NCBI RefSeq assembly: GCF_001429285.1
Contig: NZ_LMJJ01000034.1
Location: forward strand, 187,159-251,158
Length of the DNA stretch: 64,000 nucleotides
Origin: Ensifer sp. Root278
GTDB taxonomy: Bacteria > Pseudomonadota > Alphaproteobacteria > Rhizobiales > Rhizobiaceae
Direction of reading: 5' to 3'
Positions 28,670 to 39,967 of this stretch are shown piece after piece (position 1 is the first letter of the stretch; every line of letters begins with the position of its first letter). Below the pieces are notes generated by a model. That model worked only from the letters and a program-made list of their open reading frames with translations, was not told where the DNA came from and did no database searches. A program made the position numbers and the translations under genes.

Positions 28670-29869
28670 ATGATGCACACGCGCAAGATCCGCCTGATGA
28701 TGGCGAGCGCCGCGCTCCTCACGCTTACCAGCCCGGCCCTCGCACTCGACGGCGCGGACCTGATGAAGAAGCTCGACGCGGCAACGAACGCGAACGGCAC
28801 CTCCATCACCTATGACAAGGCCGAAGTGGACGGCGACAAGGTGACGGTGACCGGCGTGCAGCTGAAGGTCGCCAGCCAGCCGGGCGAACCGACGAGCCTG
28901 AAGATCGGTGATCTGACCTTCGAAGGTGTCGAGGAAACCGAAGGTGGCGGCTACTACGCCGAAACCGTGTCGTTCCCTGACGTCAATGTCAGCCAGGACG
29001 AGGGAAGCATTTCGGTCAAGGACATCCTGCTTTCCGGCCTGACGATCCCCGCCAATGCCAACGGTGGAACGATCAACGACATTCTTCTCTACGAAAGCGC
29101 CAGCACCGGCCCGATCGCTCTCAACGCCAAGGGCAAGGAAGTCTTCTCGCTCGAAAGCACCGAAGCGAACCTGGCACGCCAGGAAAATGACGCCGGCTTC
29201 GACTTCGACGCGACCGCCTCGGGCATCAAGGCCGACCTGTCGACCGTCGAGGACGCCAAGACCAAGGAGGCGATCGAAAAGCTCGGCCTCACCACGATCG
29301 ACGGCGCCTTGACGATGAAAGGCAGCTGGGAGGTCGAAAGCGGCAATGTCGCACTCGAAGAATATGCCCTCGACTTCAAGAACGTCGGCCGGCTGAACTT
29401 TGCCCTGGACATTTCCGGCTACACGCTTGCCTTCGTGAAATCCATGCAGGAAGCGATGAAGGCCGCCGAGGCCAATCCGAACAAGGAAGAGGCGAACCAA
29501 GCCATGGGCCTTGCCATGATGGGCCTGATGCAGCAGTTGACCTTCAACAGCGCCGAAGTCCGCTTCGACGATGCCTCGATCACCAAGAAGGCGCTGGACT
29601 ATGCCGGTTCGCAGCAGGGCGTTTCGGGTGAGCAGATGGCTCAGTCGCTGAAGGGCCTGGTGCCGATCATGATGGCGCAGCTCAATGTGCCAGAACTGCA
29701 GAACCAGGTGTCGGCCGCCGTCAACGCCTATCTCGATGGACCGAAGAGCCTGACGATCAGCGCGGCACCGGAAAAGCCGGTTCCGTTCCCGATGATCATG
29801 GGCGCTGCCATGGGCGCACCGAACACCATTCCGTCGGTGCTCGGCGTCAAGGTGACCGCGAACGACTGA
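28670..29869 (+). CDS. Exported protein of unknown function
   Basis: A 399-residue protein with a clear Sec signal peptide (KIRLMMASAALLTLTSPALA, cleaved near residue 26). The mature protein is acidic and free of cysteines, and alternates predicted β-strands with helical stretches such as AFVKSMQEAMKAAEANPN. No catalytic motif was seen. AAGGA lies eight bases before the first of two ATGs. It stands alone between long non-coding regions and is followed by a hairpin. Similar rhizobial proteins are only annotated as conserved exported proteins. Confidence 0.8.
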   Translation: MMHTRKIRLMMASAALLTLTSPALALDGADLMKKLDAATNANGTSITYDKAEVDGDKVTVTGVQLKVASQPGEPTSLKIGDLTFEGVEETEGGGYYAETVSFPDVNVSQDEGSISVKDILLSGLTIPANANGGTINDILLYESASTGPIALNAKGKEVFSLESTEANLARQENDAGFDFDATASGIKADLSTVEDAKTKEAIEKLGLTTIDGALTMKGSWEVESGNVALEEYALDFKNVGRLNFALDISGYTLAFVKSMQEAMKAAEANPNKEEANQAMGLAMMGLMQQLTFNSAEVRFDDASITKKALDYAGSQQGVSGEQMAQSLKGLVPIMMAQLNVPELQNQVSAAVNAYLDGPKSLTISAAPEKPVPFPMIMGAAMGAPNTIPSVLGVKVTAND

Positions 29870-29914
29870 TCGCTCCGCTTGCTCCGCCCGGAGCAACCGA
29901 CCTTACCACGAGCT

Positions 29915-29939
29915 TTGCGCGCCCACCGGGCGCGCAAAC
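29915..29939. terminator. Hairpin after the exported protein gene
   Basis: TTTGCGCGCCC at 29915-29925 and GGGCGCGCAAA at 29929-29939 form an 11-base-pair stem with a three-base loop. Only a short T-run follows (CTTTAG), so it may terminate or protect the 3' end. Confidence 0.65.
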
Positions 29940-29949
29940 TTTAGCGGCT

Positions 29950-30338
29950 CAGCCTACCTGATTTGCCGTAGCCCACAGGACCTCTGGTCCAGCTTCATTC
30001 AGCAGATCTGTATTTTGCACCCGCCGGCCCTCCACAGGACAAGGGCTGTTTCTACTTGCGGCCATGCGAACGGTCGGCACCGTACGTCTTGAAGGCGCGC
30101 GCTTCGGTTGCAGTGGCCGTTACTCTCTCCGAACGTCGTTCATGGCGCCAAGAAAATTTCACCGCCGGGCGATAGCGTTTTTCATCAAAATCGTGCATGC
30201 CACACTCAGGCGGCCGAGAATTCGACGTTCCGTGAACTTGAGAGCATTTCAGCCTCGACGAGGAATTCTCGGACTCTGTGTAAGAAATACAAATATACGC
30301 CTGAATATCATCTTCATATTACGGCAGATCGGACGTAA
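29950..30338. other. Non-coding region upstream of the cytochrome P450 gene
   Basis: About 390 bases. The half next to the P450 is relatively AT-rich, as a promoter region would be. Open frames here lack ribosome-binding sites. No operator could be named. Confidence 0.5.
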
Positions 30339-31772
30339 ATGCTCGCCTGGCTCCAGCAATCTGTAAATTTCAGGGAAGAATTGCTGGAGGGGAAATTCGC
30401 CCCCGTCCGTGCCGATTACTATTCGGGTCCGCCAGGTAAGCCGCTACGGCTCCTGCTTCAGGCGCGGACGGATTTCCTGTCGATCTGGCGCGCCAGCGAC
30501 TATACCGAAAACGTCTCGCAGACCCGGATCCTCGGCCGGCAGATCATCGTCGTCAACTCGCCCGATCTGATCCGACAAGTGGTCGTCAAGCGACACGAGA
30601 ACTTCGAGCGCAAGAGCCCGCAGATGCGCCGGGCGCTCGAGTTTCTGCTCGGCGACGGGTTGTTCATCTCGGATGGAGACACCTGGAAGCAACGCCGGCC
30701 GCTGGTGGCCGACATCGTCCACGCCAAGAGAGTGCCGTCCTTCGGTCCTGTCATGGAGAAGACAACCAGCGAACTGGTCGAGCGCTGGAACCAGATGCCC
30801 GACGGTGCCGAGGTCAACGCCCTGCACGAAATGGCGGGCCTGACCGCCGAGATCATCGCACGCAGCGTCTTCGGCAACCAACTCGGAGACGACAGTGCGG
30901 CTGCCGTGACCGAGGGCTTCACCAGCTACCAGTCGCTGGTCGATTCCATCAACATCGGCTATTTCCTCGGCTTCGACGACGGCTTGCCCGTCCTGCGCAC
31001 ACCGAGCCTGCGCCGCTCGGTCAAGCGCATCCATGGGACCATCGACAAGGTGGTGGAGGATCACCTTGCCGGCCGCGGCGACCACAATTCGATGGTCGAA
31101 CTGCTCATCCGGCGGCAGCAGCGAAATCCGGAGCTGAAGCTCGACCTCGTCGCCTTGCGCAACGAAGCCGCGACCATCTTCATGGCCGGTCACGAGACGA
31201 CGGCAGCCACACTTACCTGGACCTGGTATCTGCTTTCGAAAGCAGGCTGGATCGAGAAGGCCGTGCACGACGAGATCGCCAGGGTCTGCGGCGACCGGAC
31301 GCCGACGATCGACGACGTGCCGCAGCTCGAATGGTGCCGGGCCGTCATTGAAGAAACGCTTCGCCTTTACCCGCCGGTTCCGATCCTGGCGCGACAGACG
31401 CGCGAGGCGGACATGATCGGCGACGTTGCCGCCGAGCCGGGCTCGCTCGTCCTGATCGTGCCATGGCTCTTGCACCGCACGGAAAGTCTGTTCGAAGACC
31501 CACACCACTTCCATCCGGAGCGGTTCACCGAAGGCCGTCGCCCGACGCCCTACAGCTTCATTCCCTTCGCCAGCGGCCCCCGCGTCTGCCCGGGCCTGCA
31601 TTTCGGCCTGACGGAAGCGATCCTCTGCCTGGCGATCATCGCTCAGCGCTACCGGGTTCGCCTGCGCGAACACCACGCGGTCGAGCCGATCTGCCGGCTG
31701 ACCCTCAGACCGAAGGGCGGGCTTCCGGTCACTTTACACAGGCGAGAAGGCACGTCGCATGGCGCCGGATAA
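30339..31772 (+). CDS. Cytochrome P450
   Basis: A 477-residue haem monooxygenase. The heme ligand is Cys417 in FIPFASGPRVCPG, the I-helix oxygen-binding motif is MAGHETTAA around residue 284, and the K-helix ExxR is EETLR; HPERF precedes the haem loop. The N-terminal region, including GDGLFISDGDTWKQRRPL, resembles the fatty-acid-hydroxylating CYP4/CYP102 type rather than the shorter soluble bacterial P450s. No reductase domain is fused, so a separate redox partner is needed. Its end overlaps the next gene, a lipid acyltransferase, by 14 bases, which points to a lipid-related substrate. Confidence 0.95.
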   Translation: MLAWLQQSVNFREELLEGKFAPVRADYYSGPPGKPLRLLLQARTDFLSIWRASDYTENVSQTRILGRQIIVVNSPDLIRQVVVKRHENFERKSPQMRRALEFLLGDGLFISDGDTWKQRRPLVADIVHAKRVPSFGPVMEKTTSELVERWNQMPDGAEVNALHEMAGLTAEIIARSVFGNQLGDDSAAAVTEGFTSYQSLVDSINIGYFLGFDDGLPVLRTPSLRRSVKRIHGTIDKVVEDHLAGRGDHNSMVELLIRRQQRNPELKLDLVALRNEAATIFMAGHETTAATLTWTWYLLSKAGWIEKAVHDEIARVCGDRTPTIDDVPQLEWCRAVIEETLRLYPPVPILARQTREADMIGDVAAEPGSLVLIVPWLLHRTESLFEDPHHFHPERFTEGRRPTPYSFIPFASGPRVCPGLHFGLTEAILCLAIIAQRYRVRLREHHAVEPICRLTLRPKGGLPVTLHRREGTSHGAG

Positions 31773-32766
31773 TCCTGGCGTCAGGGGACCGATTGCCAAG
31801 CGCAAGGCCTGGACTTTCGCTGAGGAGCAACCGCCGCGTCTTGGGGACGCATTGGCAGGCGGTGACCGGTCCCGGGCCTTCCGGCGCTATTGGATTACCG
31901 ACAATCTGTGGAACCTTGCCAATCTCACTGCCCATTTCGGCATGAAGCTTCTGCCGATGGATGCATGCTCACGCCTGGGGGCCGCACTCGGCCTTTTCGT
32001 GGTGCCGCGCTTTCACAAGATCGCCACGCAGCGCGCCCGGGATACGATCAAACATCTGCGTCCGGACCTGAGCCCCGAGGAACAGGAAGCCTTGTTCCTC
32101 GAAAACTGCCAGGCCCAGGGACGGCTGATGACAGAATTTTCCGTCATCAACAGGTTGCAGCGGCATGGCGAGAGGTTGCGGACCGATGGCCTTGCTCCGA
32201 TCCGCGACGTGGCGAAAGACGGCCCCGTCGTCCTCGTCGGGCTTCATCTCGGAAATTGGGAAGTTGGGACGATCGCGTTCCGCAGTCTCGGTCTCCAGCC
32301 TCATGCCTTCTACGTACCACCCAAGAGCCGTGCCAAAGCATGGATCGCCGAGCGCGTCCGCAGCAAGGCCGGATTGCGGTTTCTGCCGCCGGGCATGGAA
32401 GGAATCCGACCGGCGATCAAGATCCTGAAGAGCGGCGGCGTCGTCAGTATGTTCTGCGACGAAGGCTTTGGCGGCATGATCCGCGGACCGTTCTTCGATC
32501 GCAAACCTCATCAGGAAGGCAATCTCGCGCTTGCCATCCGCCTGGCGCGCATGACGGGTGCCACGATCTGCCCCTGGTACGGCTTGCGCACCGACGGTTT
32601 CCGTTTCGAATGCCAGGCGCTGGAGCCCCTCCGGCTTCCGGCTTCCGATGAGCCGAATGCACGCCTCGTGAAAGATATGCTGCTGTTGAACGATGCGATC
32701 GAGCCCGTCGTTCGCGCGCATCTCGACCAATGGTATTTCCTGGACAACGCGCTTCGGCCGGAATGA
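31759..32766 (+). CDS. Lipid A biosynthesis-type acyltransferase (LpxL/HtrB family)
   Basis: A 335-residue membrane-associated acyltransferase. The catalytic HX4E motif is His163 to Glu168 in GLHLGNWEVG; SMFCDEGFGGMIRGPFFDRK and GNLALAIRLARMTGATICPW are further family segments. LpxL enzymes add secondary acyl chains to lipid A from acyl-ACP. The N-terminus has about 40 extra polar residues before the hydrophobic part. Overlap with the P450 suggests that the two act on one lipid. It is not beside acpXL, so it is probably not LpxXL. Confidence 0.87.
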   Translation: MAPDNPGVRGPIAKRKAWTFAEEQPPRLGDALAGGDRSRAFRRYWITDNLWNLANLTAHFGMKLLPMDACSRLGAALGLFVVPRFHKIATQRARDTIKHLRPDLSPEEQEALFLENCQAQGRLMTEFSVINRLQRHGERLRTDGLAPIRDVAKDGPVVLVGLHLGNWEVGTIAFRSLGLQPHAFYVPPKSRAKAWIAERVRSKAGLRFLPPGMEGIRPAIKILKSGGVVSMFCDEGFGGMIRGPFFDRKPHQEGNLALAIRLARMTGATICPWYGLRTDGFRFECQALEPLRLPASDEPNARLVKDMLLLNDAIEPVVRAHLDQWYFLDNALRPE

Positions 32767-32900
32767 CGCCTCATGGTTTTCCGCCCACTTGGCTTCCATG
32801 ATATGATCAGCGCTTGATGCCTTCAGACCCCGGCCTATTTACATTGGGCGGGGATCCGAGGTCCCCGCATTCCTGACCGATAAAACGGAAGGAGGAGCCC

Positions 32901-33134
32901 ATGGGACTGAAGCATGCGGATATCACCGCTATCCTTGGCCCGGTCGACGAGACACTGATGGCCGAGTTGCTGGCGACGGGGGCCACGGCCGGCGAACTCG
33001 CCGAGGCCATTGCTTGGGTCAACAACGACGAGGCGCTGATCGGCGAAGGCCGCCACTTGCCGGCTGGCCGGGTTGCGGCGTTGATCGATATCCTGACGCC
33101 GGACAATGACGAGGAACGGGACTTCGCGACCTAG
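32901..33134 (+). CDS. Small conserved protein of unknown function
   Basis: A 77-residue acidic protein, helical, without signal peptide or cysteine. A GGAGGAG ribosome-binding site lies just before the ATG. It lies 134 bases after the acyltransferase and 112 bases before groEL on the same strand. The pattern [20 protein letters not shown] looks like a small helical domain; no function can be assigned. Confidence 0.75.
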   Translation: MGLKHADITAILGPVDETLMAELLATGATAGELAEAIAWVNNDEALIGEGRHLPAGRVAALIDILTPDNDEERDFAT

Positions 33135-33234
33135 CCGATCAGGCGGCGAGGCTGCGCTAGTGATTTTTGATTGCATGCAAGGTTGCCCCCGCGCGGCGGG
33201 CGGCGGGAGCATCAGGCCACGTGTTTTGTGTTGA

Positions 33235-34872
<1,638 letters not shown>

Positions 34873-34987
34873 CGGCCGCCAGACGCTCATTCTCGCATGG
34901 CGAACGCGACCGTCGAGGGCTTGGGGCCAATTCAGCCGCGCCGTTCTACGGCAAGCACTGAACCCAGATCACAGGCAGACCATGAAA

Positions 34988-35016
34988 AAAGCCCGGCGAA
35001 ACGATCGCCGGGCTTT
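34988..35016. terminator. Terminator between groEL and aspS
   Basis: AAAGCCCGGCGA at 34988-34999 pairs with TCGCCGGGCTTT at 35005-35016 around a five-base loop. A-rich sequence lies before it and TTCGTTTTT after, so it can serve both convergent genes. Confidence 0.9.
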
Positions 35017-35040
35017 CGTTTTTGACAGGTCTCTTCGACC

Positions 35041-36828
35041 TCAATCCTTCTTCTGCGGGATCGGGCGAAGCGCCAGTTCACGCAGCTGGGCCGGCGTCGC
35101 CTCGGACGGCGCCCCCATCAGGAGGTCGACCGCCTGCTGGTTCATCGGGAAGATCGAAATCTCGCGCAGGTTCTTCGCGCCGACGAGCAGCATGACGACG
35201 CGGTCGATGCCGAATGCCATGCCGCCATGCGGAGGCGCGCCGTACTGGAACGCACGGTAGAGGCCGCCGAACTGCTCTTCGACTTCCTGCTGCGACTTGC
35301 CGGTCAGCTCGAAGGCCTTGACCATGACTTCCGGGAGCTGGTTACGGATCGAGCCGGAGGCGATCTCGAAGCCGTTGCAGACCATGTCGTACTGGTAGGC
35401 CTTGAGCGACAGCGGATCTTCGGTGTTCAGCGCCTCGAGGCCACCCTGCGGCATCGAGAAGGGGTTGTGGGCGAAATCGATCTTCTTTTCGTCTTCCAGC
35501 CATTCGTAGAACGGGAAGTCGACGATCCAGCAGAATTCAAAGCGGTCACGGTCGACGAGGTTCAGCTCCTCGCCGGCGCGTGTGCGGGCTTCGCCAGCAA
35601 ACTTGTAGAACTTCGAAGGGTCGCCGGCGACGAAGAAGCAGGCGTCGCCGTCATCGAGGCCAAGCTGGGTGCGGATCGCATCGGTGCGTTCCTCGCCGAT
35701 GTTCTTGGCAAGCGGACCGGCGCCTTCGAGCTTTTCGCCTTCCTTGCGCCAGAAGATGTAGCCGAGGCCCGGCTGGCCCTGGCTCTGGGCCCAGGCGTTC
35801 ATGCGGTCGCAGAAGGCGCGCGAGCCACCGGTCTTGGCCGGGATCGCCCAGACTTCAACCTTCGGGTTCGAGGCGATCATGTTCGCGAAAACCTTGAAGC
35901 CGGAGCCGGCGAAGTGCTCGGTAACCGCCTGCATCTCGATCGGGTTGCGCAGATCCGGCTTGTCGGAGCCGTATTTGCGGATCGCCGTGTCATAGGGGAT
36001 GCGCGGGAACTTTTCCGTCACCGGCTTGCCATCGGCAAACTCGACGAAGATCTCGCGGATGACCGGCTCCATCGTCGACCACACGTCTTCCTGCTCGACG
36101 AAGCTCATTTCCAGGTCGAGTTGGTAGAACTCGCCCGGCAGGCGGTCGGCGCGCGGGTCTTCGTCGCGGAAGCACGGCGCGATCTGGAAGTAACGGTCGA
36201 AGCCGGCAACCATCAAGAGCTGCTTGTACTGTTGCGGCGCCTGCGGCAGGGCATAGAAGTTGCCGGGGTGGATACGCGACGGAACCAGGAAGTCGCGTGC
36301 GCCTTCCGGTGACGATGCGGTCAGGATCGGGGTCGTGTATTCGGTAAAGCCGACTTCGCCCATGTGGCGGCGCATCGACGAGATGATCTGGGTGCGCTTG
36401 ACGATGTTCTTGTGCAGCGTGTCGCGGCGCAGGTCGAGGAAGCGGTACTTGAGACGCACGTCTTCCGGATAGTCGGGCTCGCCGAAGACCGGCAGCGGCA
36501 GTTCCTTGGCGGCCGAGAGTACCTCGATCTCCTGCGCGTAGAGCTCGATTTCGCCGGTCGGCATGCCTTTGTTGACGGTGTCGTCGGTGCGAGCCTTGAC
36601 GCGGCCGTCGATGCGGATGACCCACTCGCCGCGAACGGTTTCAGCCGACTTGAAGGCCGGGCTGTCCGGATCGGCGACGACCTGGGTGATGCCGTAGTGG
36701 TCGCGCAGGTCGATGAAGAGCACGCCGCCATGGTCACGGACACGGTGGACCCAGCCCGAAAGGCGAACGGTGGAGCCGACGTCCGACTTGCGGAGGGCGG
36801 CACAGGTGTGGCTGCGGTAACGATGCAT
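35041..36828 (-). CDS. aspS: Aspartyl-tRNA synthetase
   Basis: A 595-residue class II synthetase of the bacterial type. The N-terminal anticodon-binding OB domain (residues 1-110) contains [15 protein letters not shown], motif 2 is [12 protein letters not shown], and motif 3 is [14 protein letters not shown] near residue 545. The bacterial GAD insertion lies between. In alphaproteobacteria lacking AsnRS this enzyme can also mischarge tRNA-Asn for GatCAB; that cannot be read from this window. Confidence 0.97.
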   Translation of the reverse strand: MHRYRSHTCAALRKSDVGSTVRLSGWVHRVRDHGGVLFIDLRDHYGITQVVADPDSPAFKSAETVRGEWVIRIDGRVKARTDDTVNKGMPTGEIELYAQEIEVLSAAKELPLPVFGEPDYPEDVRLKYRFLDLRRDTLHKNIVKRTQIISSMRRHMGEVGFTEYTTPILTASSPEGARDFLVPSRIHPGNFYALPQAPQQYKQLLMVAGFDRYFQIAPCFRDEDPRADRLPGEFYQLDLEMSFVEQEDVWSTMEPVIREIFVEFADGKPVTEKFPRIPYDTAIRKYGSDKPDLRNPIEMQAVTEHFAGSGFKVFANMIASNPKVEVWAIPAKTGGSRAFCDRMNAWAQSQGQPGLGYIFWRKEGEKLEGAGPLAKNIGEERTDAIRTQLGLDDGDACFFVAGDPSKFYKFAGEARTRAGEELNLVDRDRFEFCWIVDFPFYEWLEDEKKIDFAHNPFSMPQGGLEALNTEDPLSLKAYQYDMVCNGFEIASGSIRNQLPEVMVKAFELTGKSQQEVEEQFGGLYRAFQYGAPPHGGMAFGIDRVVMLLVGAKNLREISIFPMNQQAVDLLMGAPSEATPAQLRELALRPIPQKKD

Positions 36829-37106
36829 CGTTTTATCCCGGAATTGCGAAAGAGCCGCGCAGGCTCGTGGGACACGGCGCGCGGCACATGGTCAAAATCG
36901 GGCGGAAAAGCGCATGATGCGCCGGCTTTGTCAAGCCGCGCGACCGCCGCCGCCCCAGATGGAGATGCGTTCTAAACCAAGGAAACGGCCAGTCCAAGAC
37001 CGCTTGAGACAGAAGCAGGCCGAAATGCCGCGAAAAGAACGGCAATCGTCACAATTCGGGGCTGTCCGGCCACGGAATGCGGGGCTACACATTGGAAGGC
37101 CTCACA

Positions 37107-38393
37107 ATGATCCCCCGAGTCGCGGCCGCTTTCCCGGATGTCGCCTGCCCCATGTCTCAGATTCGCCCGCTCATCCCCCTCCTCGTCACCGCAGGCATCC
37201 TCATCGGCGGCAATGGCCTGCAGGGCACCTTCATCTCGCTTCGTGCGTTGGAGGAAGGTTTCTCGACATCCCTGATCGGCGTCGTCGGGGCCGGCTACAA
37301 TATCGGTTTCGCGCTCGGCTGCGTCTATGTCACCCGCATGCTGCGCGCCATCGGCCACATCCGCACGTTCTCGGCCATGGCGGCAATTGCCTCCGCCGCG
37401 GCCATTTCGATGGTGCTCGTCATCAACCCGCTGATGTGGTTTCTGATGCGGCTGCTTGCCGGCATCTGCTTCGCCTGCCTGTTTGCGACCGTCGAAAGCT
37501 GGCTGAACGCCAGCGTCACCAACGCCAACCGGGCGCGTACGCTTTCCGTCTATCGCCTCGTCGACCTTGGATCGGTGACGGCGGCGCAATATGTCATCCC
37601 CGGCATCGGCCTCGAGGGCTTCGAACTCTTCGCCATCATCTCCATGGCACTGACACTGTCGCTCGTGCCGATCTCTTTTGCCGACCGGTCGAGCCCGGTG
37701 GCACCGGAAGCGATCCGGTTCGACGTCAAGGCGCTCTGGAACATTTCGCCACTCGCGACCGTCGGCTGCATCGTCGTCGGCCTCACCAACGCCGCCTTCC
37801 GCTCGCTCGGGCCCATCTACGCCCAGGGCATCGGCCTTTCCGTGACGGCGATCGCCACCTTCATGAGCGCCGGCATCATCGGCGGCGTCGTGCTGCAATA
37901 TCCGCTCGGCCATTATTCCGACCGGATCGACCGCCGGCTGATCATCCTGATCGCCACTTTCGGCTCGCTGCTCGCCGGCCTGTTCCTGGCCTTCGGCGCC
38001 GGCAACGACGAATGGCTGAACTTTGCCGGCATCTTCCTCTTCGGCGCTTTTGCCATGCCGCTCTATTCGCTCTGCTCGGCGCATGCCAACGACCACGCAG
38101 CCGAGGGGCAGCATGCGCTGGTATCTGCCGGCATGCTGTTCTTCTGGTCGCTCGGCGCGATCATCGGGCCTCTTTTTGCGTCCTTCCTGCTCGACATCTT
38201 CGGGCCGCAGGCGCTGTTCATCTACACGGCGGCGATCCTCTTCCTGTTCATGCTCTACACCCTGCAGCGCATGACGGCGCGCGGGCCAGTGCCCGCCGGA
38301 GAGCGTGCGATGCCGTTCCGCAACCTTTTGCGCACCTCGTCCTTCTTCAACAAGCTCGCCACCGGCAACAACCACAAGCGCAAGGATGGCTGA
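37107..38393 (+). CDS. MFS transporter, YcaD-like
   Basis: A 428-residue protein with twelve hydrophobic helices. The stretch AGICFACLFATVESWLNASV is typical of the YcaD/DUF-type MFS subfamily, with a characteristic ESWLN. The start at 37107 has GGAAGG about seven bases upstream; an ATG at 37152 begins closer to the first helix. The C-terminal tail is basic. Substrate unknown. It lies divergent from aspS. Confidence 0.87.
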   Translation: MIPRVAAAFPDVACPMSQIRPLIPLLVTAGILIGGNGLQGTFISLRALEEGFSTSLIGVVGAGYNIGFALGCVYVTRMLRAIGHIRTFSAMAAIASAAAISMVLVINPLMWFLMRLLAGICFACLFATVESWLNASVTNANRARTLSVYRLVDLGSVTAAQYVIPGIGLEGFELFAIISMALTLSLVPISFADRSSPVAPEAIRFDVKALWNISPLATVGCIVVGLTNAAFRSLGPIYAQGIGLSVTAIATFMSAGIIGGVVLQYPLGHYSDRIDRRLIILIATFGSLLAGLFLAFGAGNDEWLNFAGIFLFGAFAMPLYSLCSAHANDHAAEGQHALVSAGMLFFWSLGAIIGPLFASFLLDIFGPQALFIYTAAILFLFMLYTLQRMTARGPVPAGERAMPFRNLLRTSSFFNKLATGNNHKRKDG

Positions 38394-38488
38394 GCCTGCG
38401 GCAAGATGCGCGCAGTTCGGATAATTGCTGAACTCCACAATCAGGTTTAGAACCGGCAGCAACCTGAACAGCAGCCGAGATTGCCGAA

Positions 38489-39889
38489 ATGCCCGTCATC
38501 AGCCGCCGTACTTTTCTTCAAGGCTCCGCTGCTCTGGGAGGTGCCTTTGCGCTCGGGGCGGGCATGGCGGCACGCGCCGGGGCCGCGCCGGATCCGCAGA
38601 CCCTGACGGCACGTCTCACCGAGGCGCAGATCGCCAGGGATGGCGTGACGCCGAAGGTGATGACCTACGGTTTGGGCGAGGCTGAGAACAGCGGCGTGCC
38701 GCCGGTCCTGCGCATGCGCAAGGGTGAGCCTTACGCCGCGCGTCTCATCAACCGGCTCGACGAGCCGACGACGGTGCACTGGCACGGCCTTCGCATCGCC
38801 AACGCCATGGATGGCGTTCCCGAGCTGACGCAGCCCTATGTCTATCCGGGCGACCACTTCGACTATCTCTTCACGCCGCCGGACGCCGGCACCTTCTGGT
38901 ACCATCCGCACTGCAACACGCTGACCCAGATGGGCAGCGGGCTCACCGGCGTGATCGTCGTCGAGAACCCCGAGGATCCGGATTTCGATGCCGAGATCGT
39001 GCTCAACCTCCGCGACTGGCGGCTTGGCACGGGCGGCGCCTTCATCGATCCGTTCAAGCCGCGCGATGCCGCGCGCGGCGGCACCTATGGAACGGTGCGC
39101 ACCGCCAACTGGCAGCAGGAACCGACTTACGACGCACCGGCCGGCGGGCTCATTCGCGTGCGCATCGCCGCGACCGACGTCACGCGCATCTACACGATCG
39201 GCCTCGATGGCGCTGAGGCGATGGTGATCGCGCTCGACGGCAACCCGGTCGAAAAACCCTTTTCCCTCGATCGCTACGACTTCGGCCCAGGCCAGCGCGT
39301 CGACCTAGTGGTGCGCATGCCCGATGGCGAGGGCCAGACGGTCGCGCTCGGCAACTTCCGTGGGTCGCACCCTTGGACCATCGCAAGCTTCCGAGCCGTC
39401 GGGACATCGCTCAAGCGCGATCTCCGCGACATTGCCCCCCTGCCCGCCAACCCGATCGCCGAGGCGGATCTCTCCGTCGCGACCCGTGTGCCGATCGAGC
39501 TGACGGCGACGGCCGAGCACAAGGCAGCACCTTCGATCTGCGGCTCGCTCGGCTATACGTTCTGGGCGATCAACAAGGTGCCGTGGCCGGGCGACACGCC
39601 GGACCCGATCGCGCCGATCGAGGAGATGAAGCTCGGCAAGAGCTATGTTCTTGAGGTCGCCAACCGGACGCCGCACGCGCATCCGATCCATCTGCACGGC
39701 CTGAGCTTCCGCATCCTCAATTCCAACAAGCGGACTTTCCTGCCGCCGCCGACCGATACGATCCTGCTTTTGCCCGACGAACAGGCGGAAGTGGCGCTAG
39801 TAGCGGACAATCCGGGCGACTGGGTCATCCATTGCCACATCATCGAGCATCAGAAGACCGGCATGACGGGTTATTTCAAGATCGTCTGA
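38489..39889 (+). CDS. Tat-exported multicopper oxidase
   Basis: A 466-residue multicopper oxidase. The Tat signal carries Arg6-Arg7 in SRRTFLQGSAALGGAF. Copper sites are HWHG (97-100), WYHPH (137-141), the HPIHLHG region near residue 403 and HCHIIEH (448-454) with the following Met459 as possible axial ligand. All four histidine clusters of the type 1 and trinuclear centres are present. It probably oxidises Cu(I) or phenolic compounds in the periplasm. It has no copper chaperone next to it. Confidence 0.92.
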   Translation: MPVISRRTFLQGSAALGGAFALGAGMAARAGAAPDPQTLTARLTEAQIARDGVTPKVMTYGLGEAENSGVPPVLRMRKGEPYAARLINRLDEPTTVHWHGLRIANAMDGVPELTQPYVYPGDHFDYLFTPPDAGTFWYHPHCNTLTQMGSGLTGVIVVENPEDPDFDAEIVLNLRDWRLGTGGAFIDPFKPRDAARGGTYGTVRTANWQQEPTYDAPAGGLIRVRIAATDVTRIYTIGLDGAEAMVIALDGNPVEKPFSLDRYDFGPGQRVDLVVRMPDGEGQTVALGNFRGSHPWTIASFRAVGTSLKRDLRDIAPLPANPIAEADLSVATRVPIELTATAEHKAAPSICGSLGYTFWAINKVPWPGDTPDPIAPIEEMKLGKSYVLEVANRTPHAHPIHLHGLSFRILNSNKRTFLPPPTDTILLLPDEQAEVALVADNPGDWVIHCHIIEHQKTGMTGYFKIV

Positions 39890-39967
39890 GAATTTCGATT
39901 GTGACAGATGCCGCGAAGAGCTACACGAAAATCTAAGCCGCATTTTTGCCACAGTGATTTAAATCTG

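Noticed and set aside
30064-30366. 100-codon frame before the P450
   Set aside because: Basic, low-complexity product without ribosome-binding site, overlapping the P450 start.
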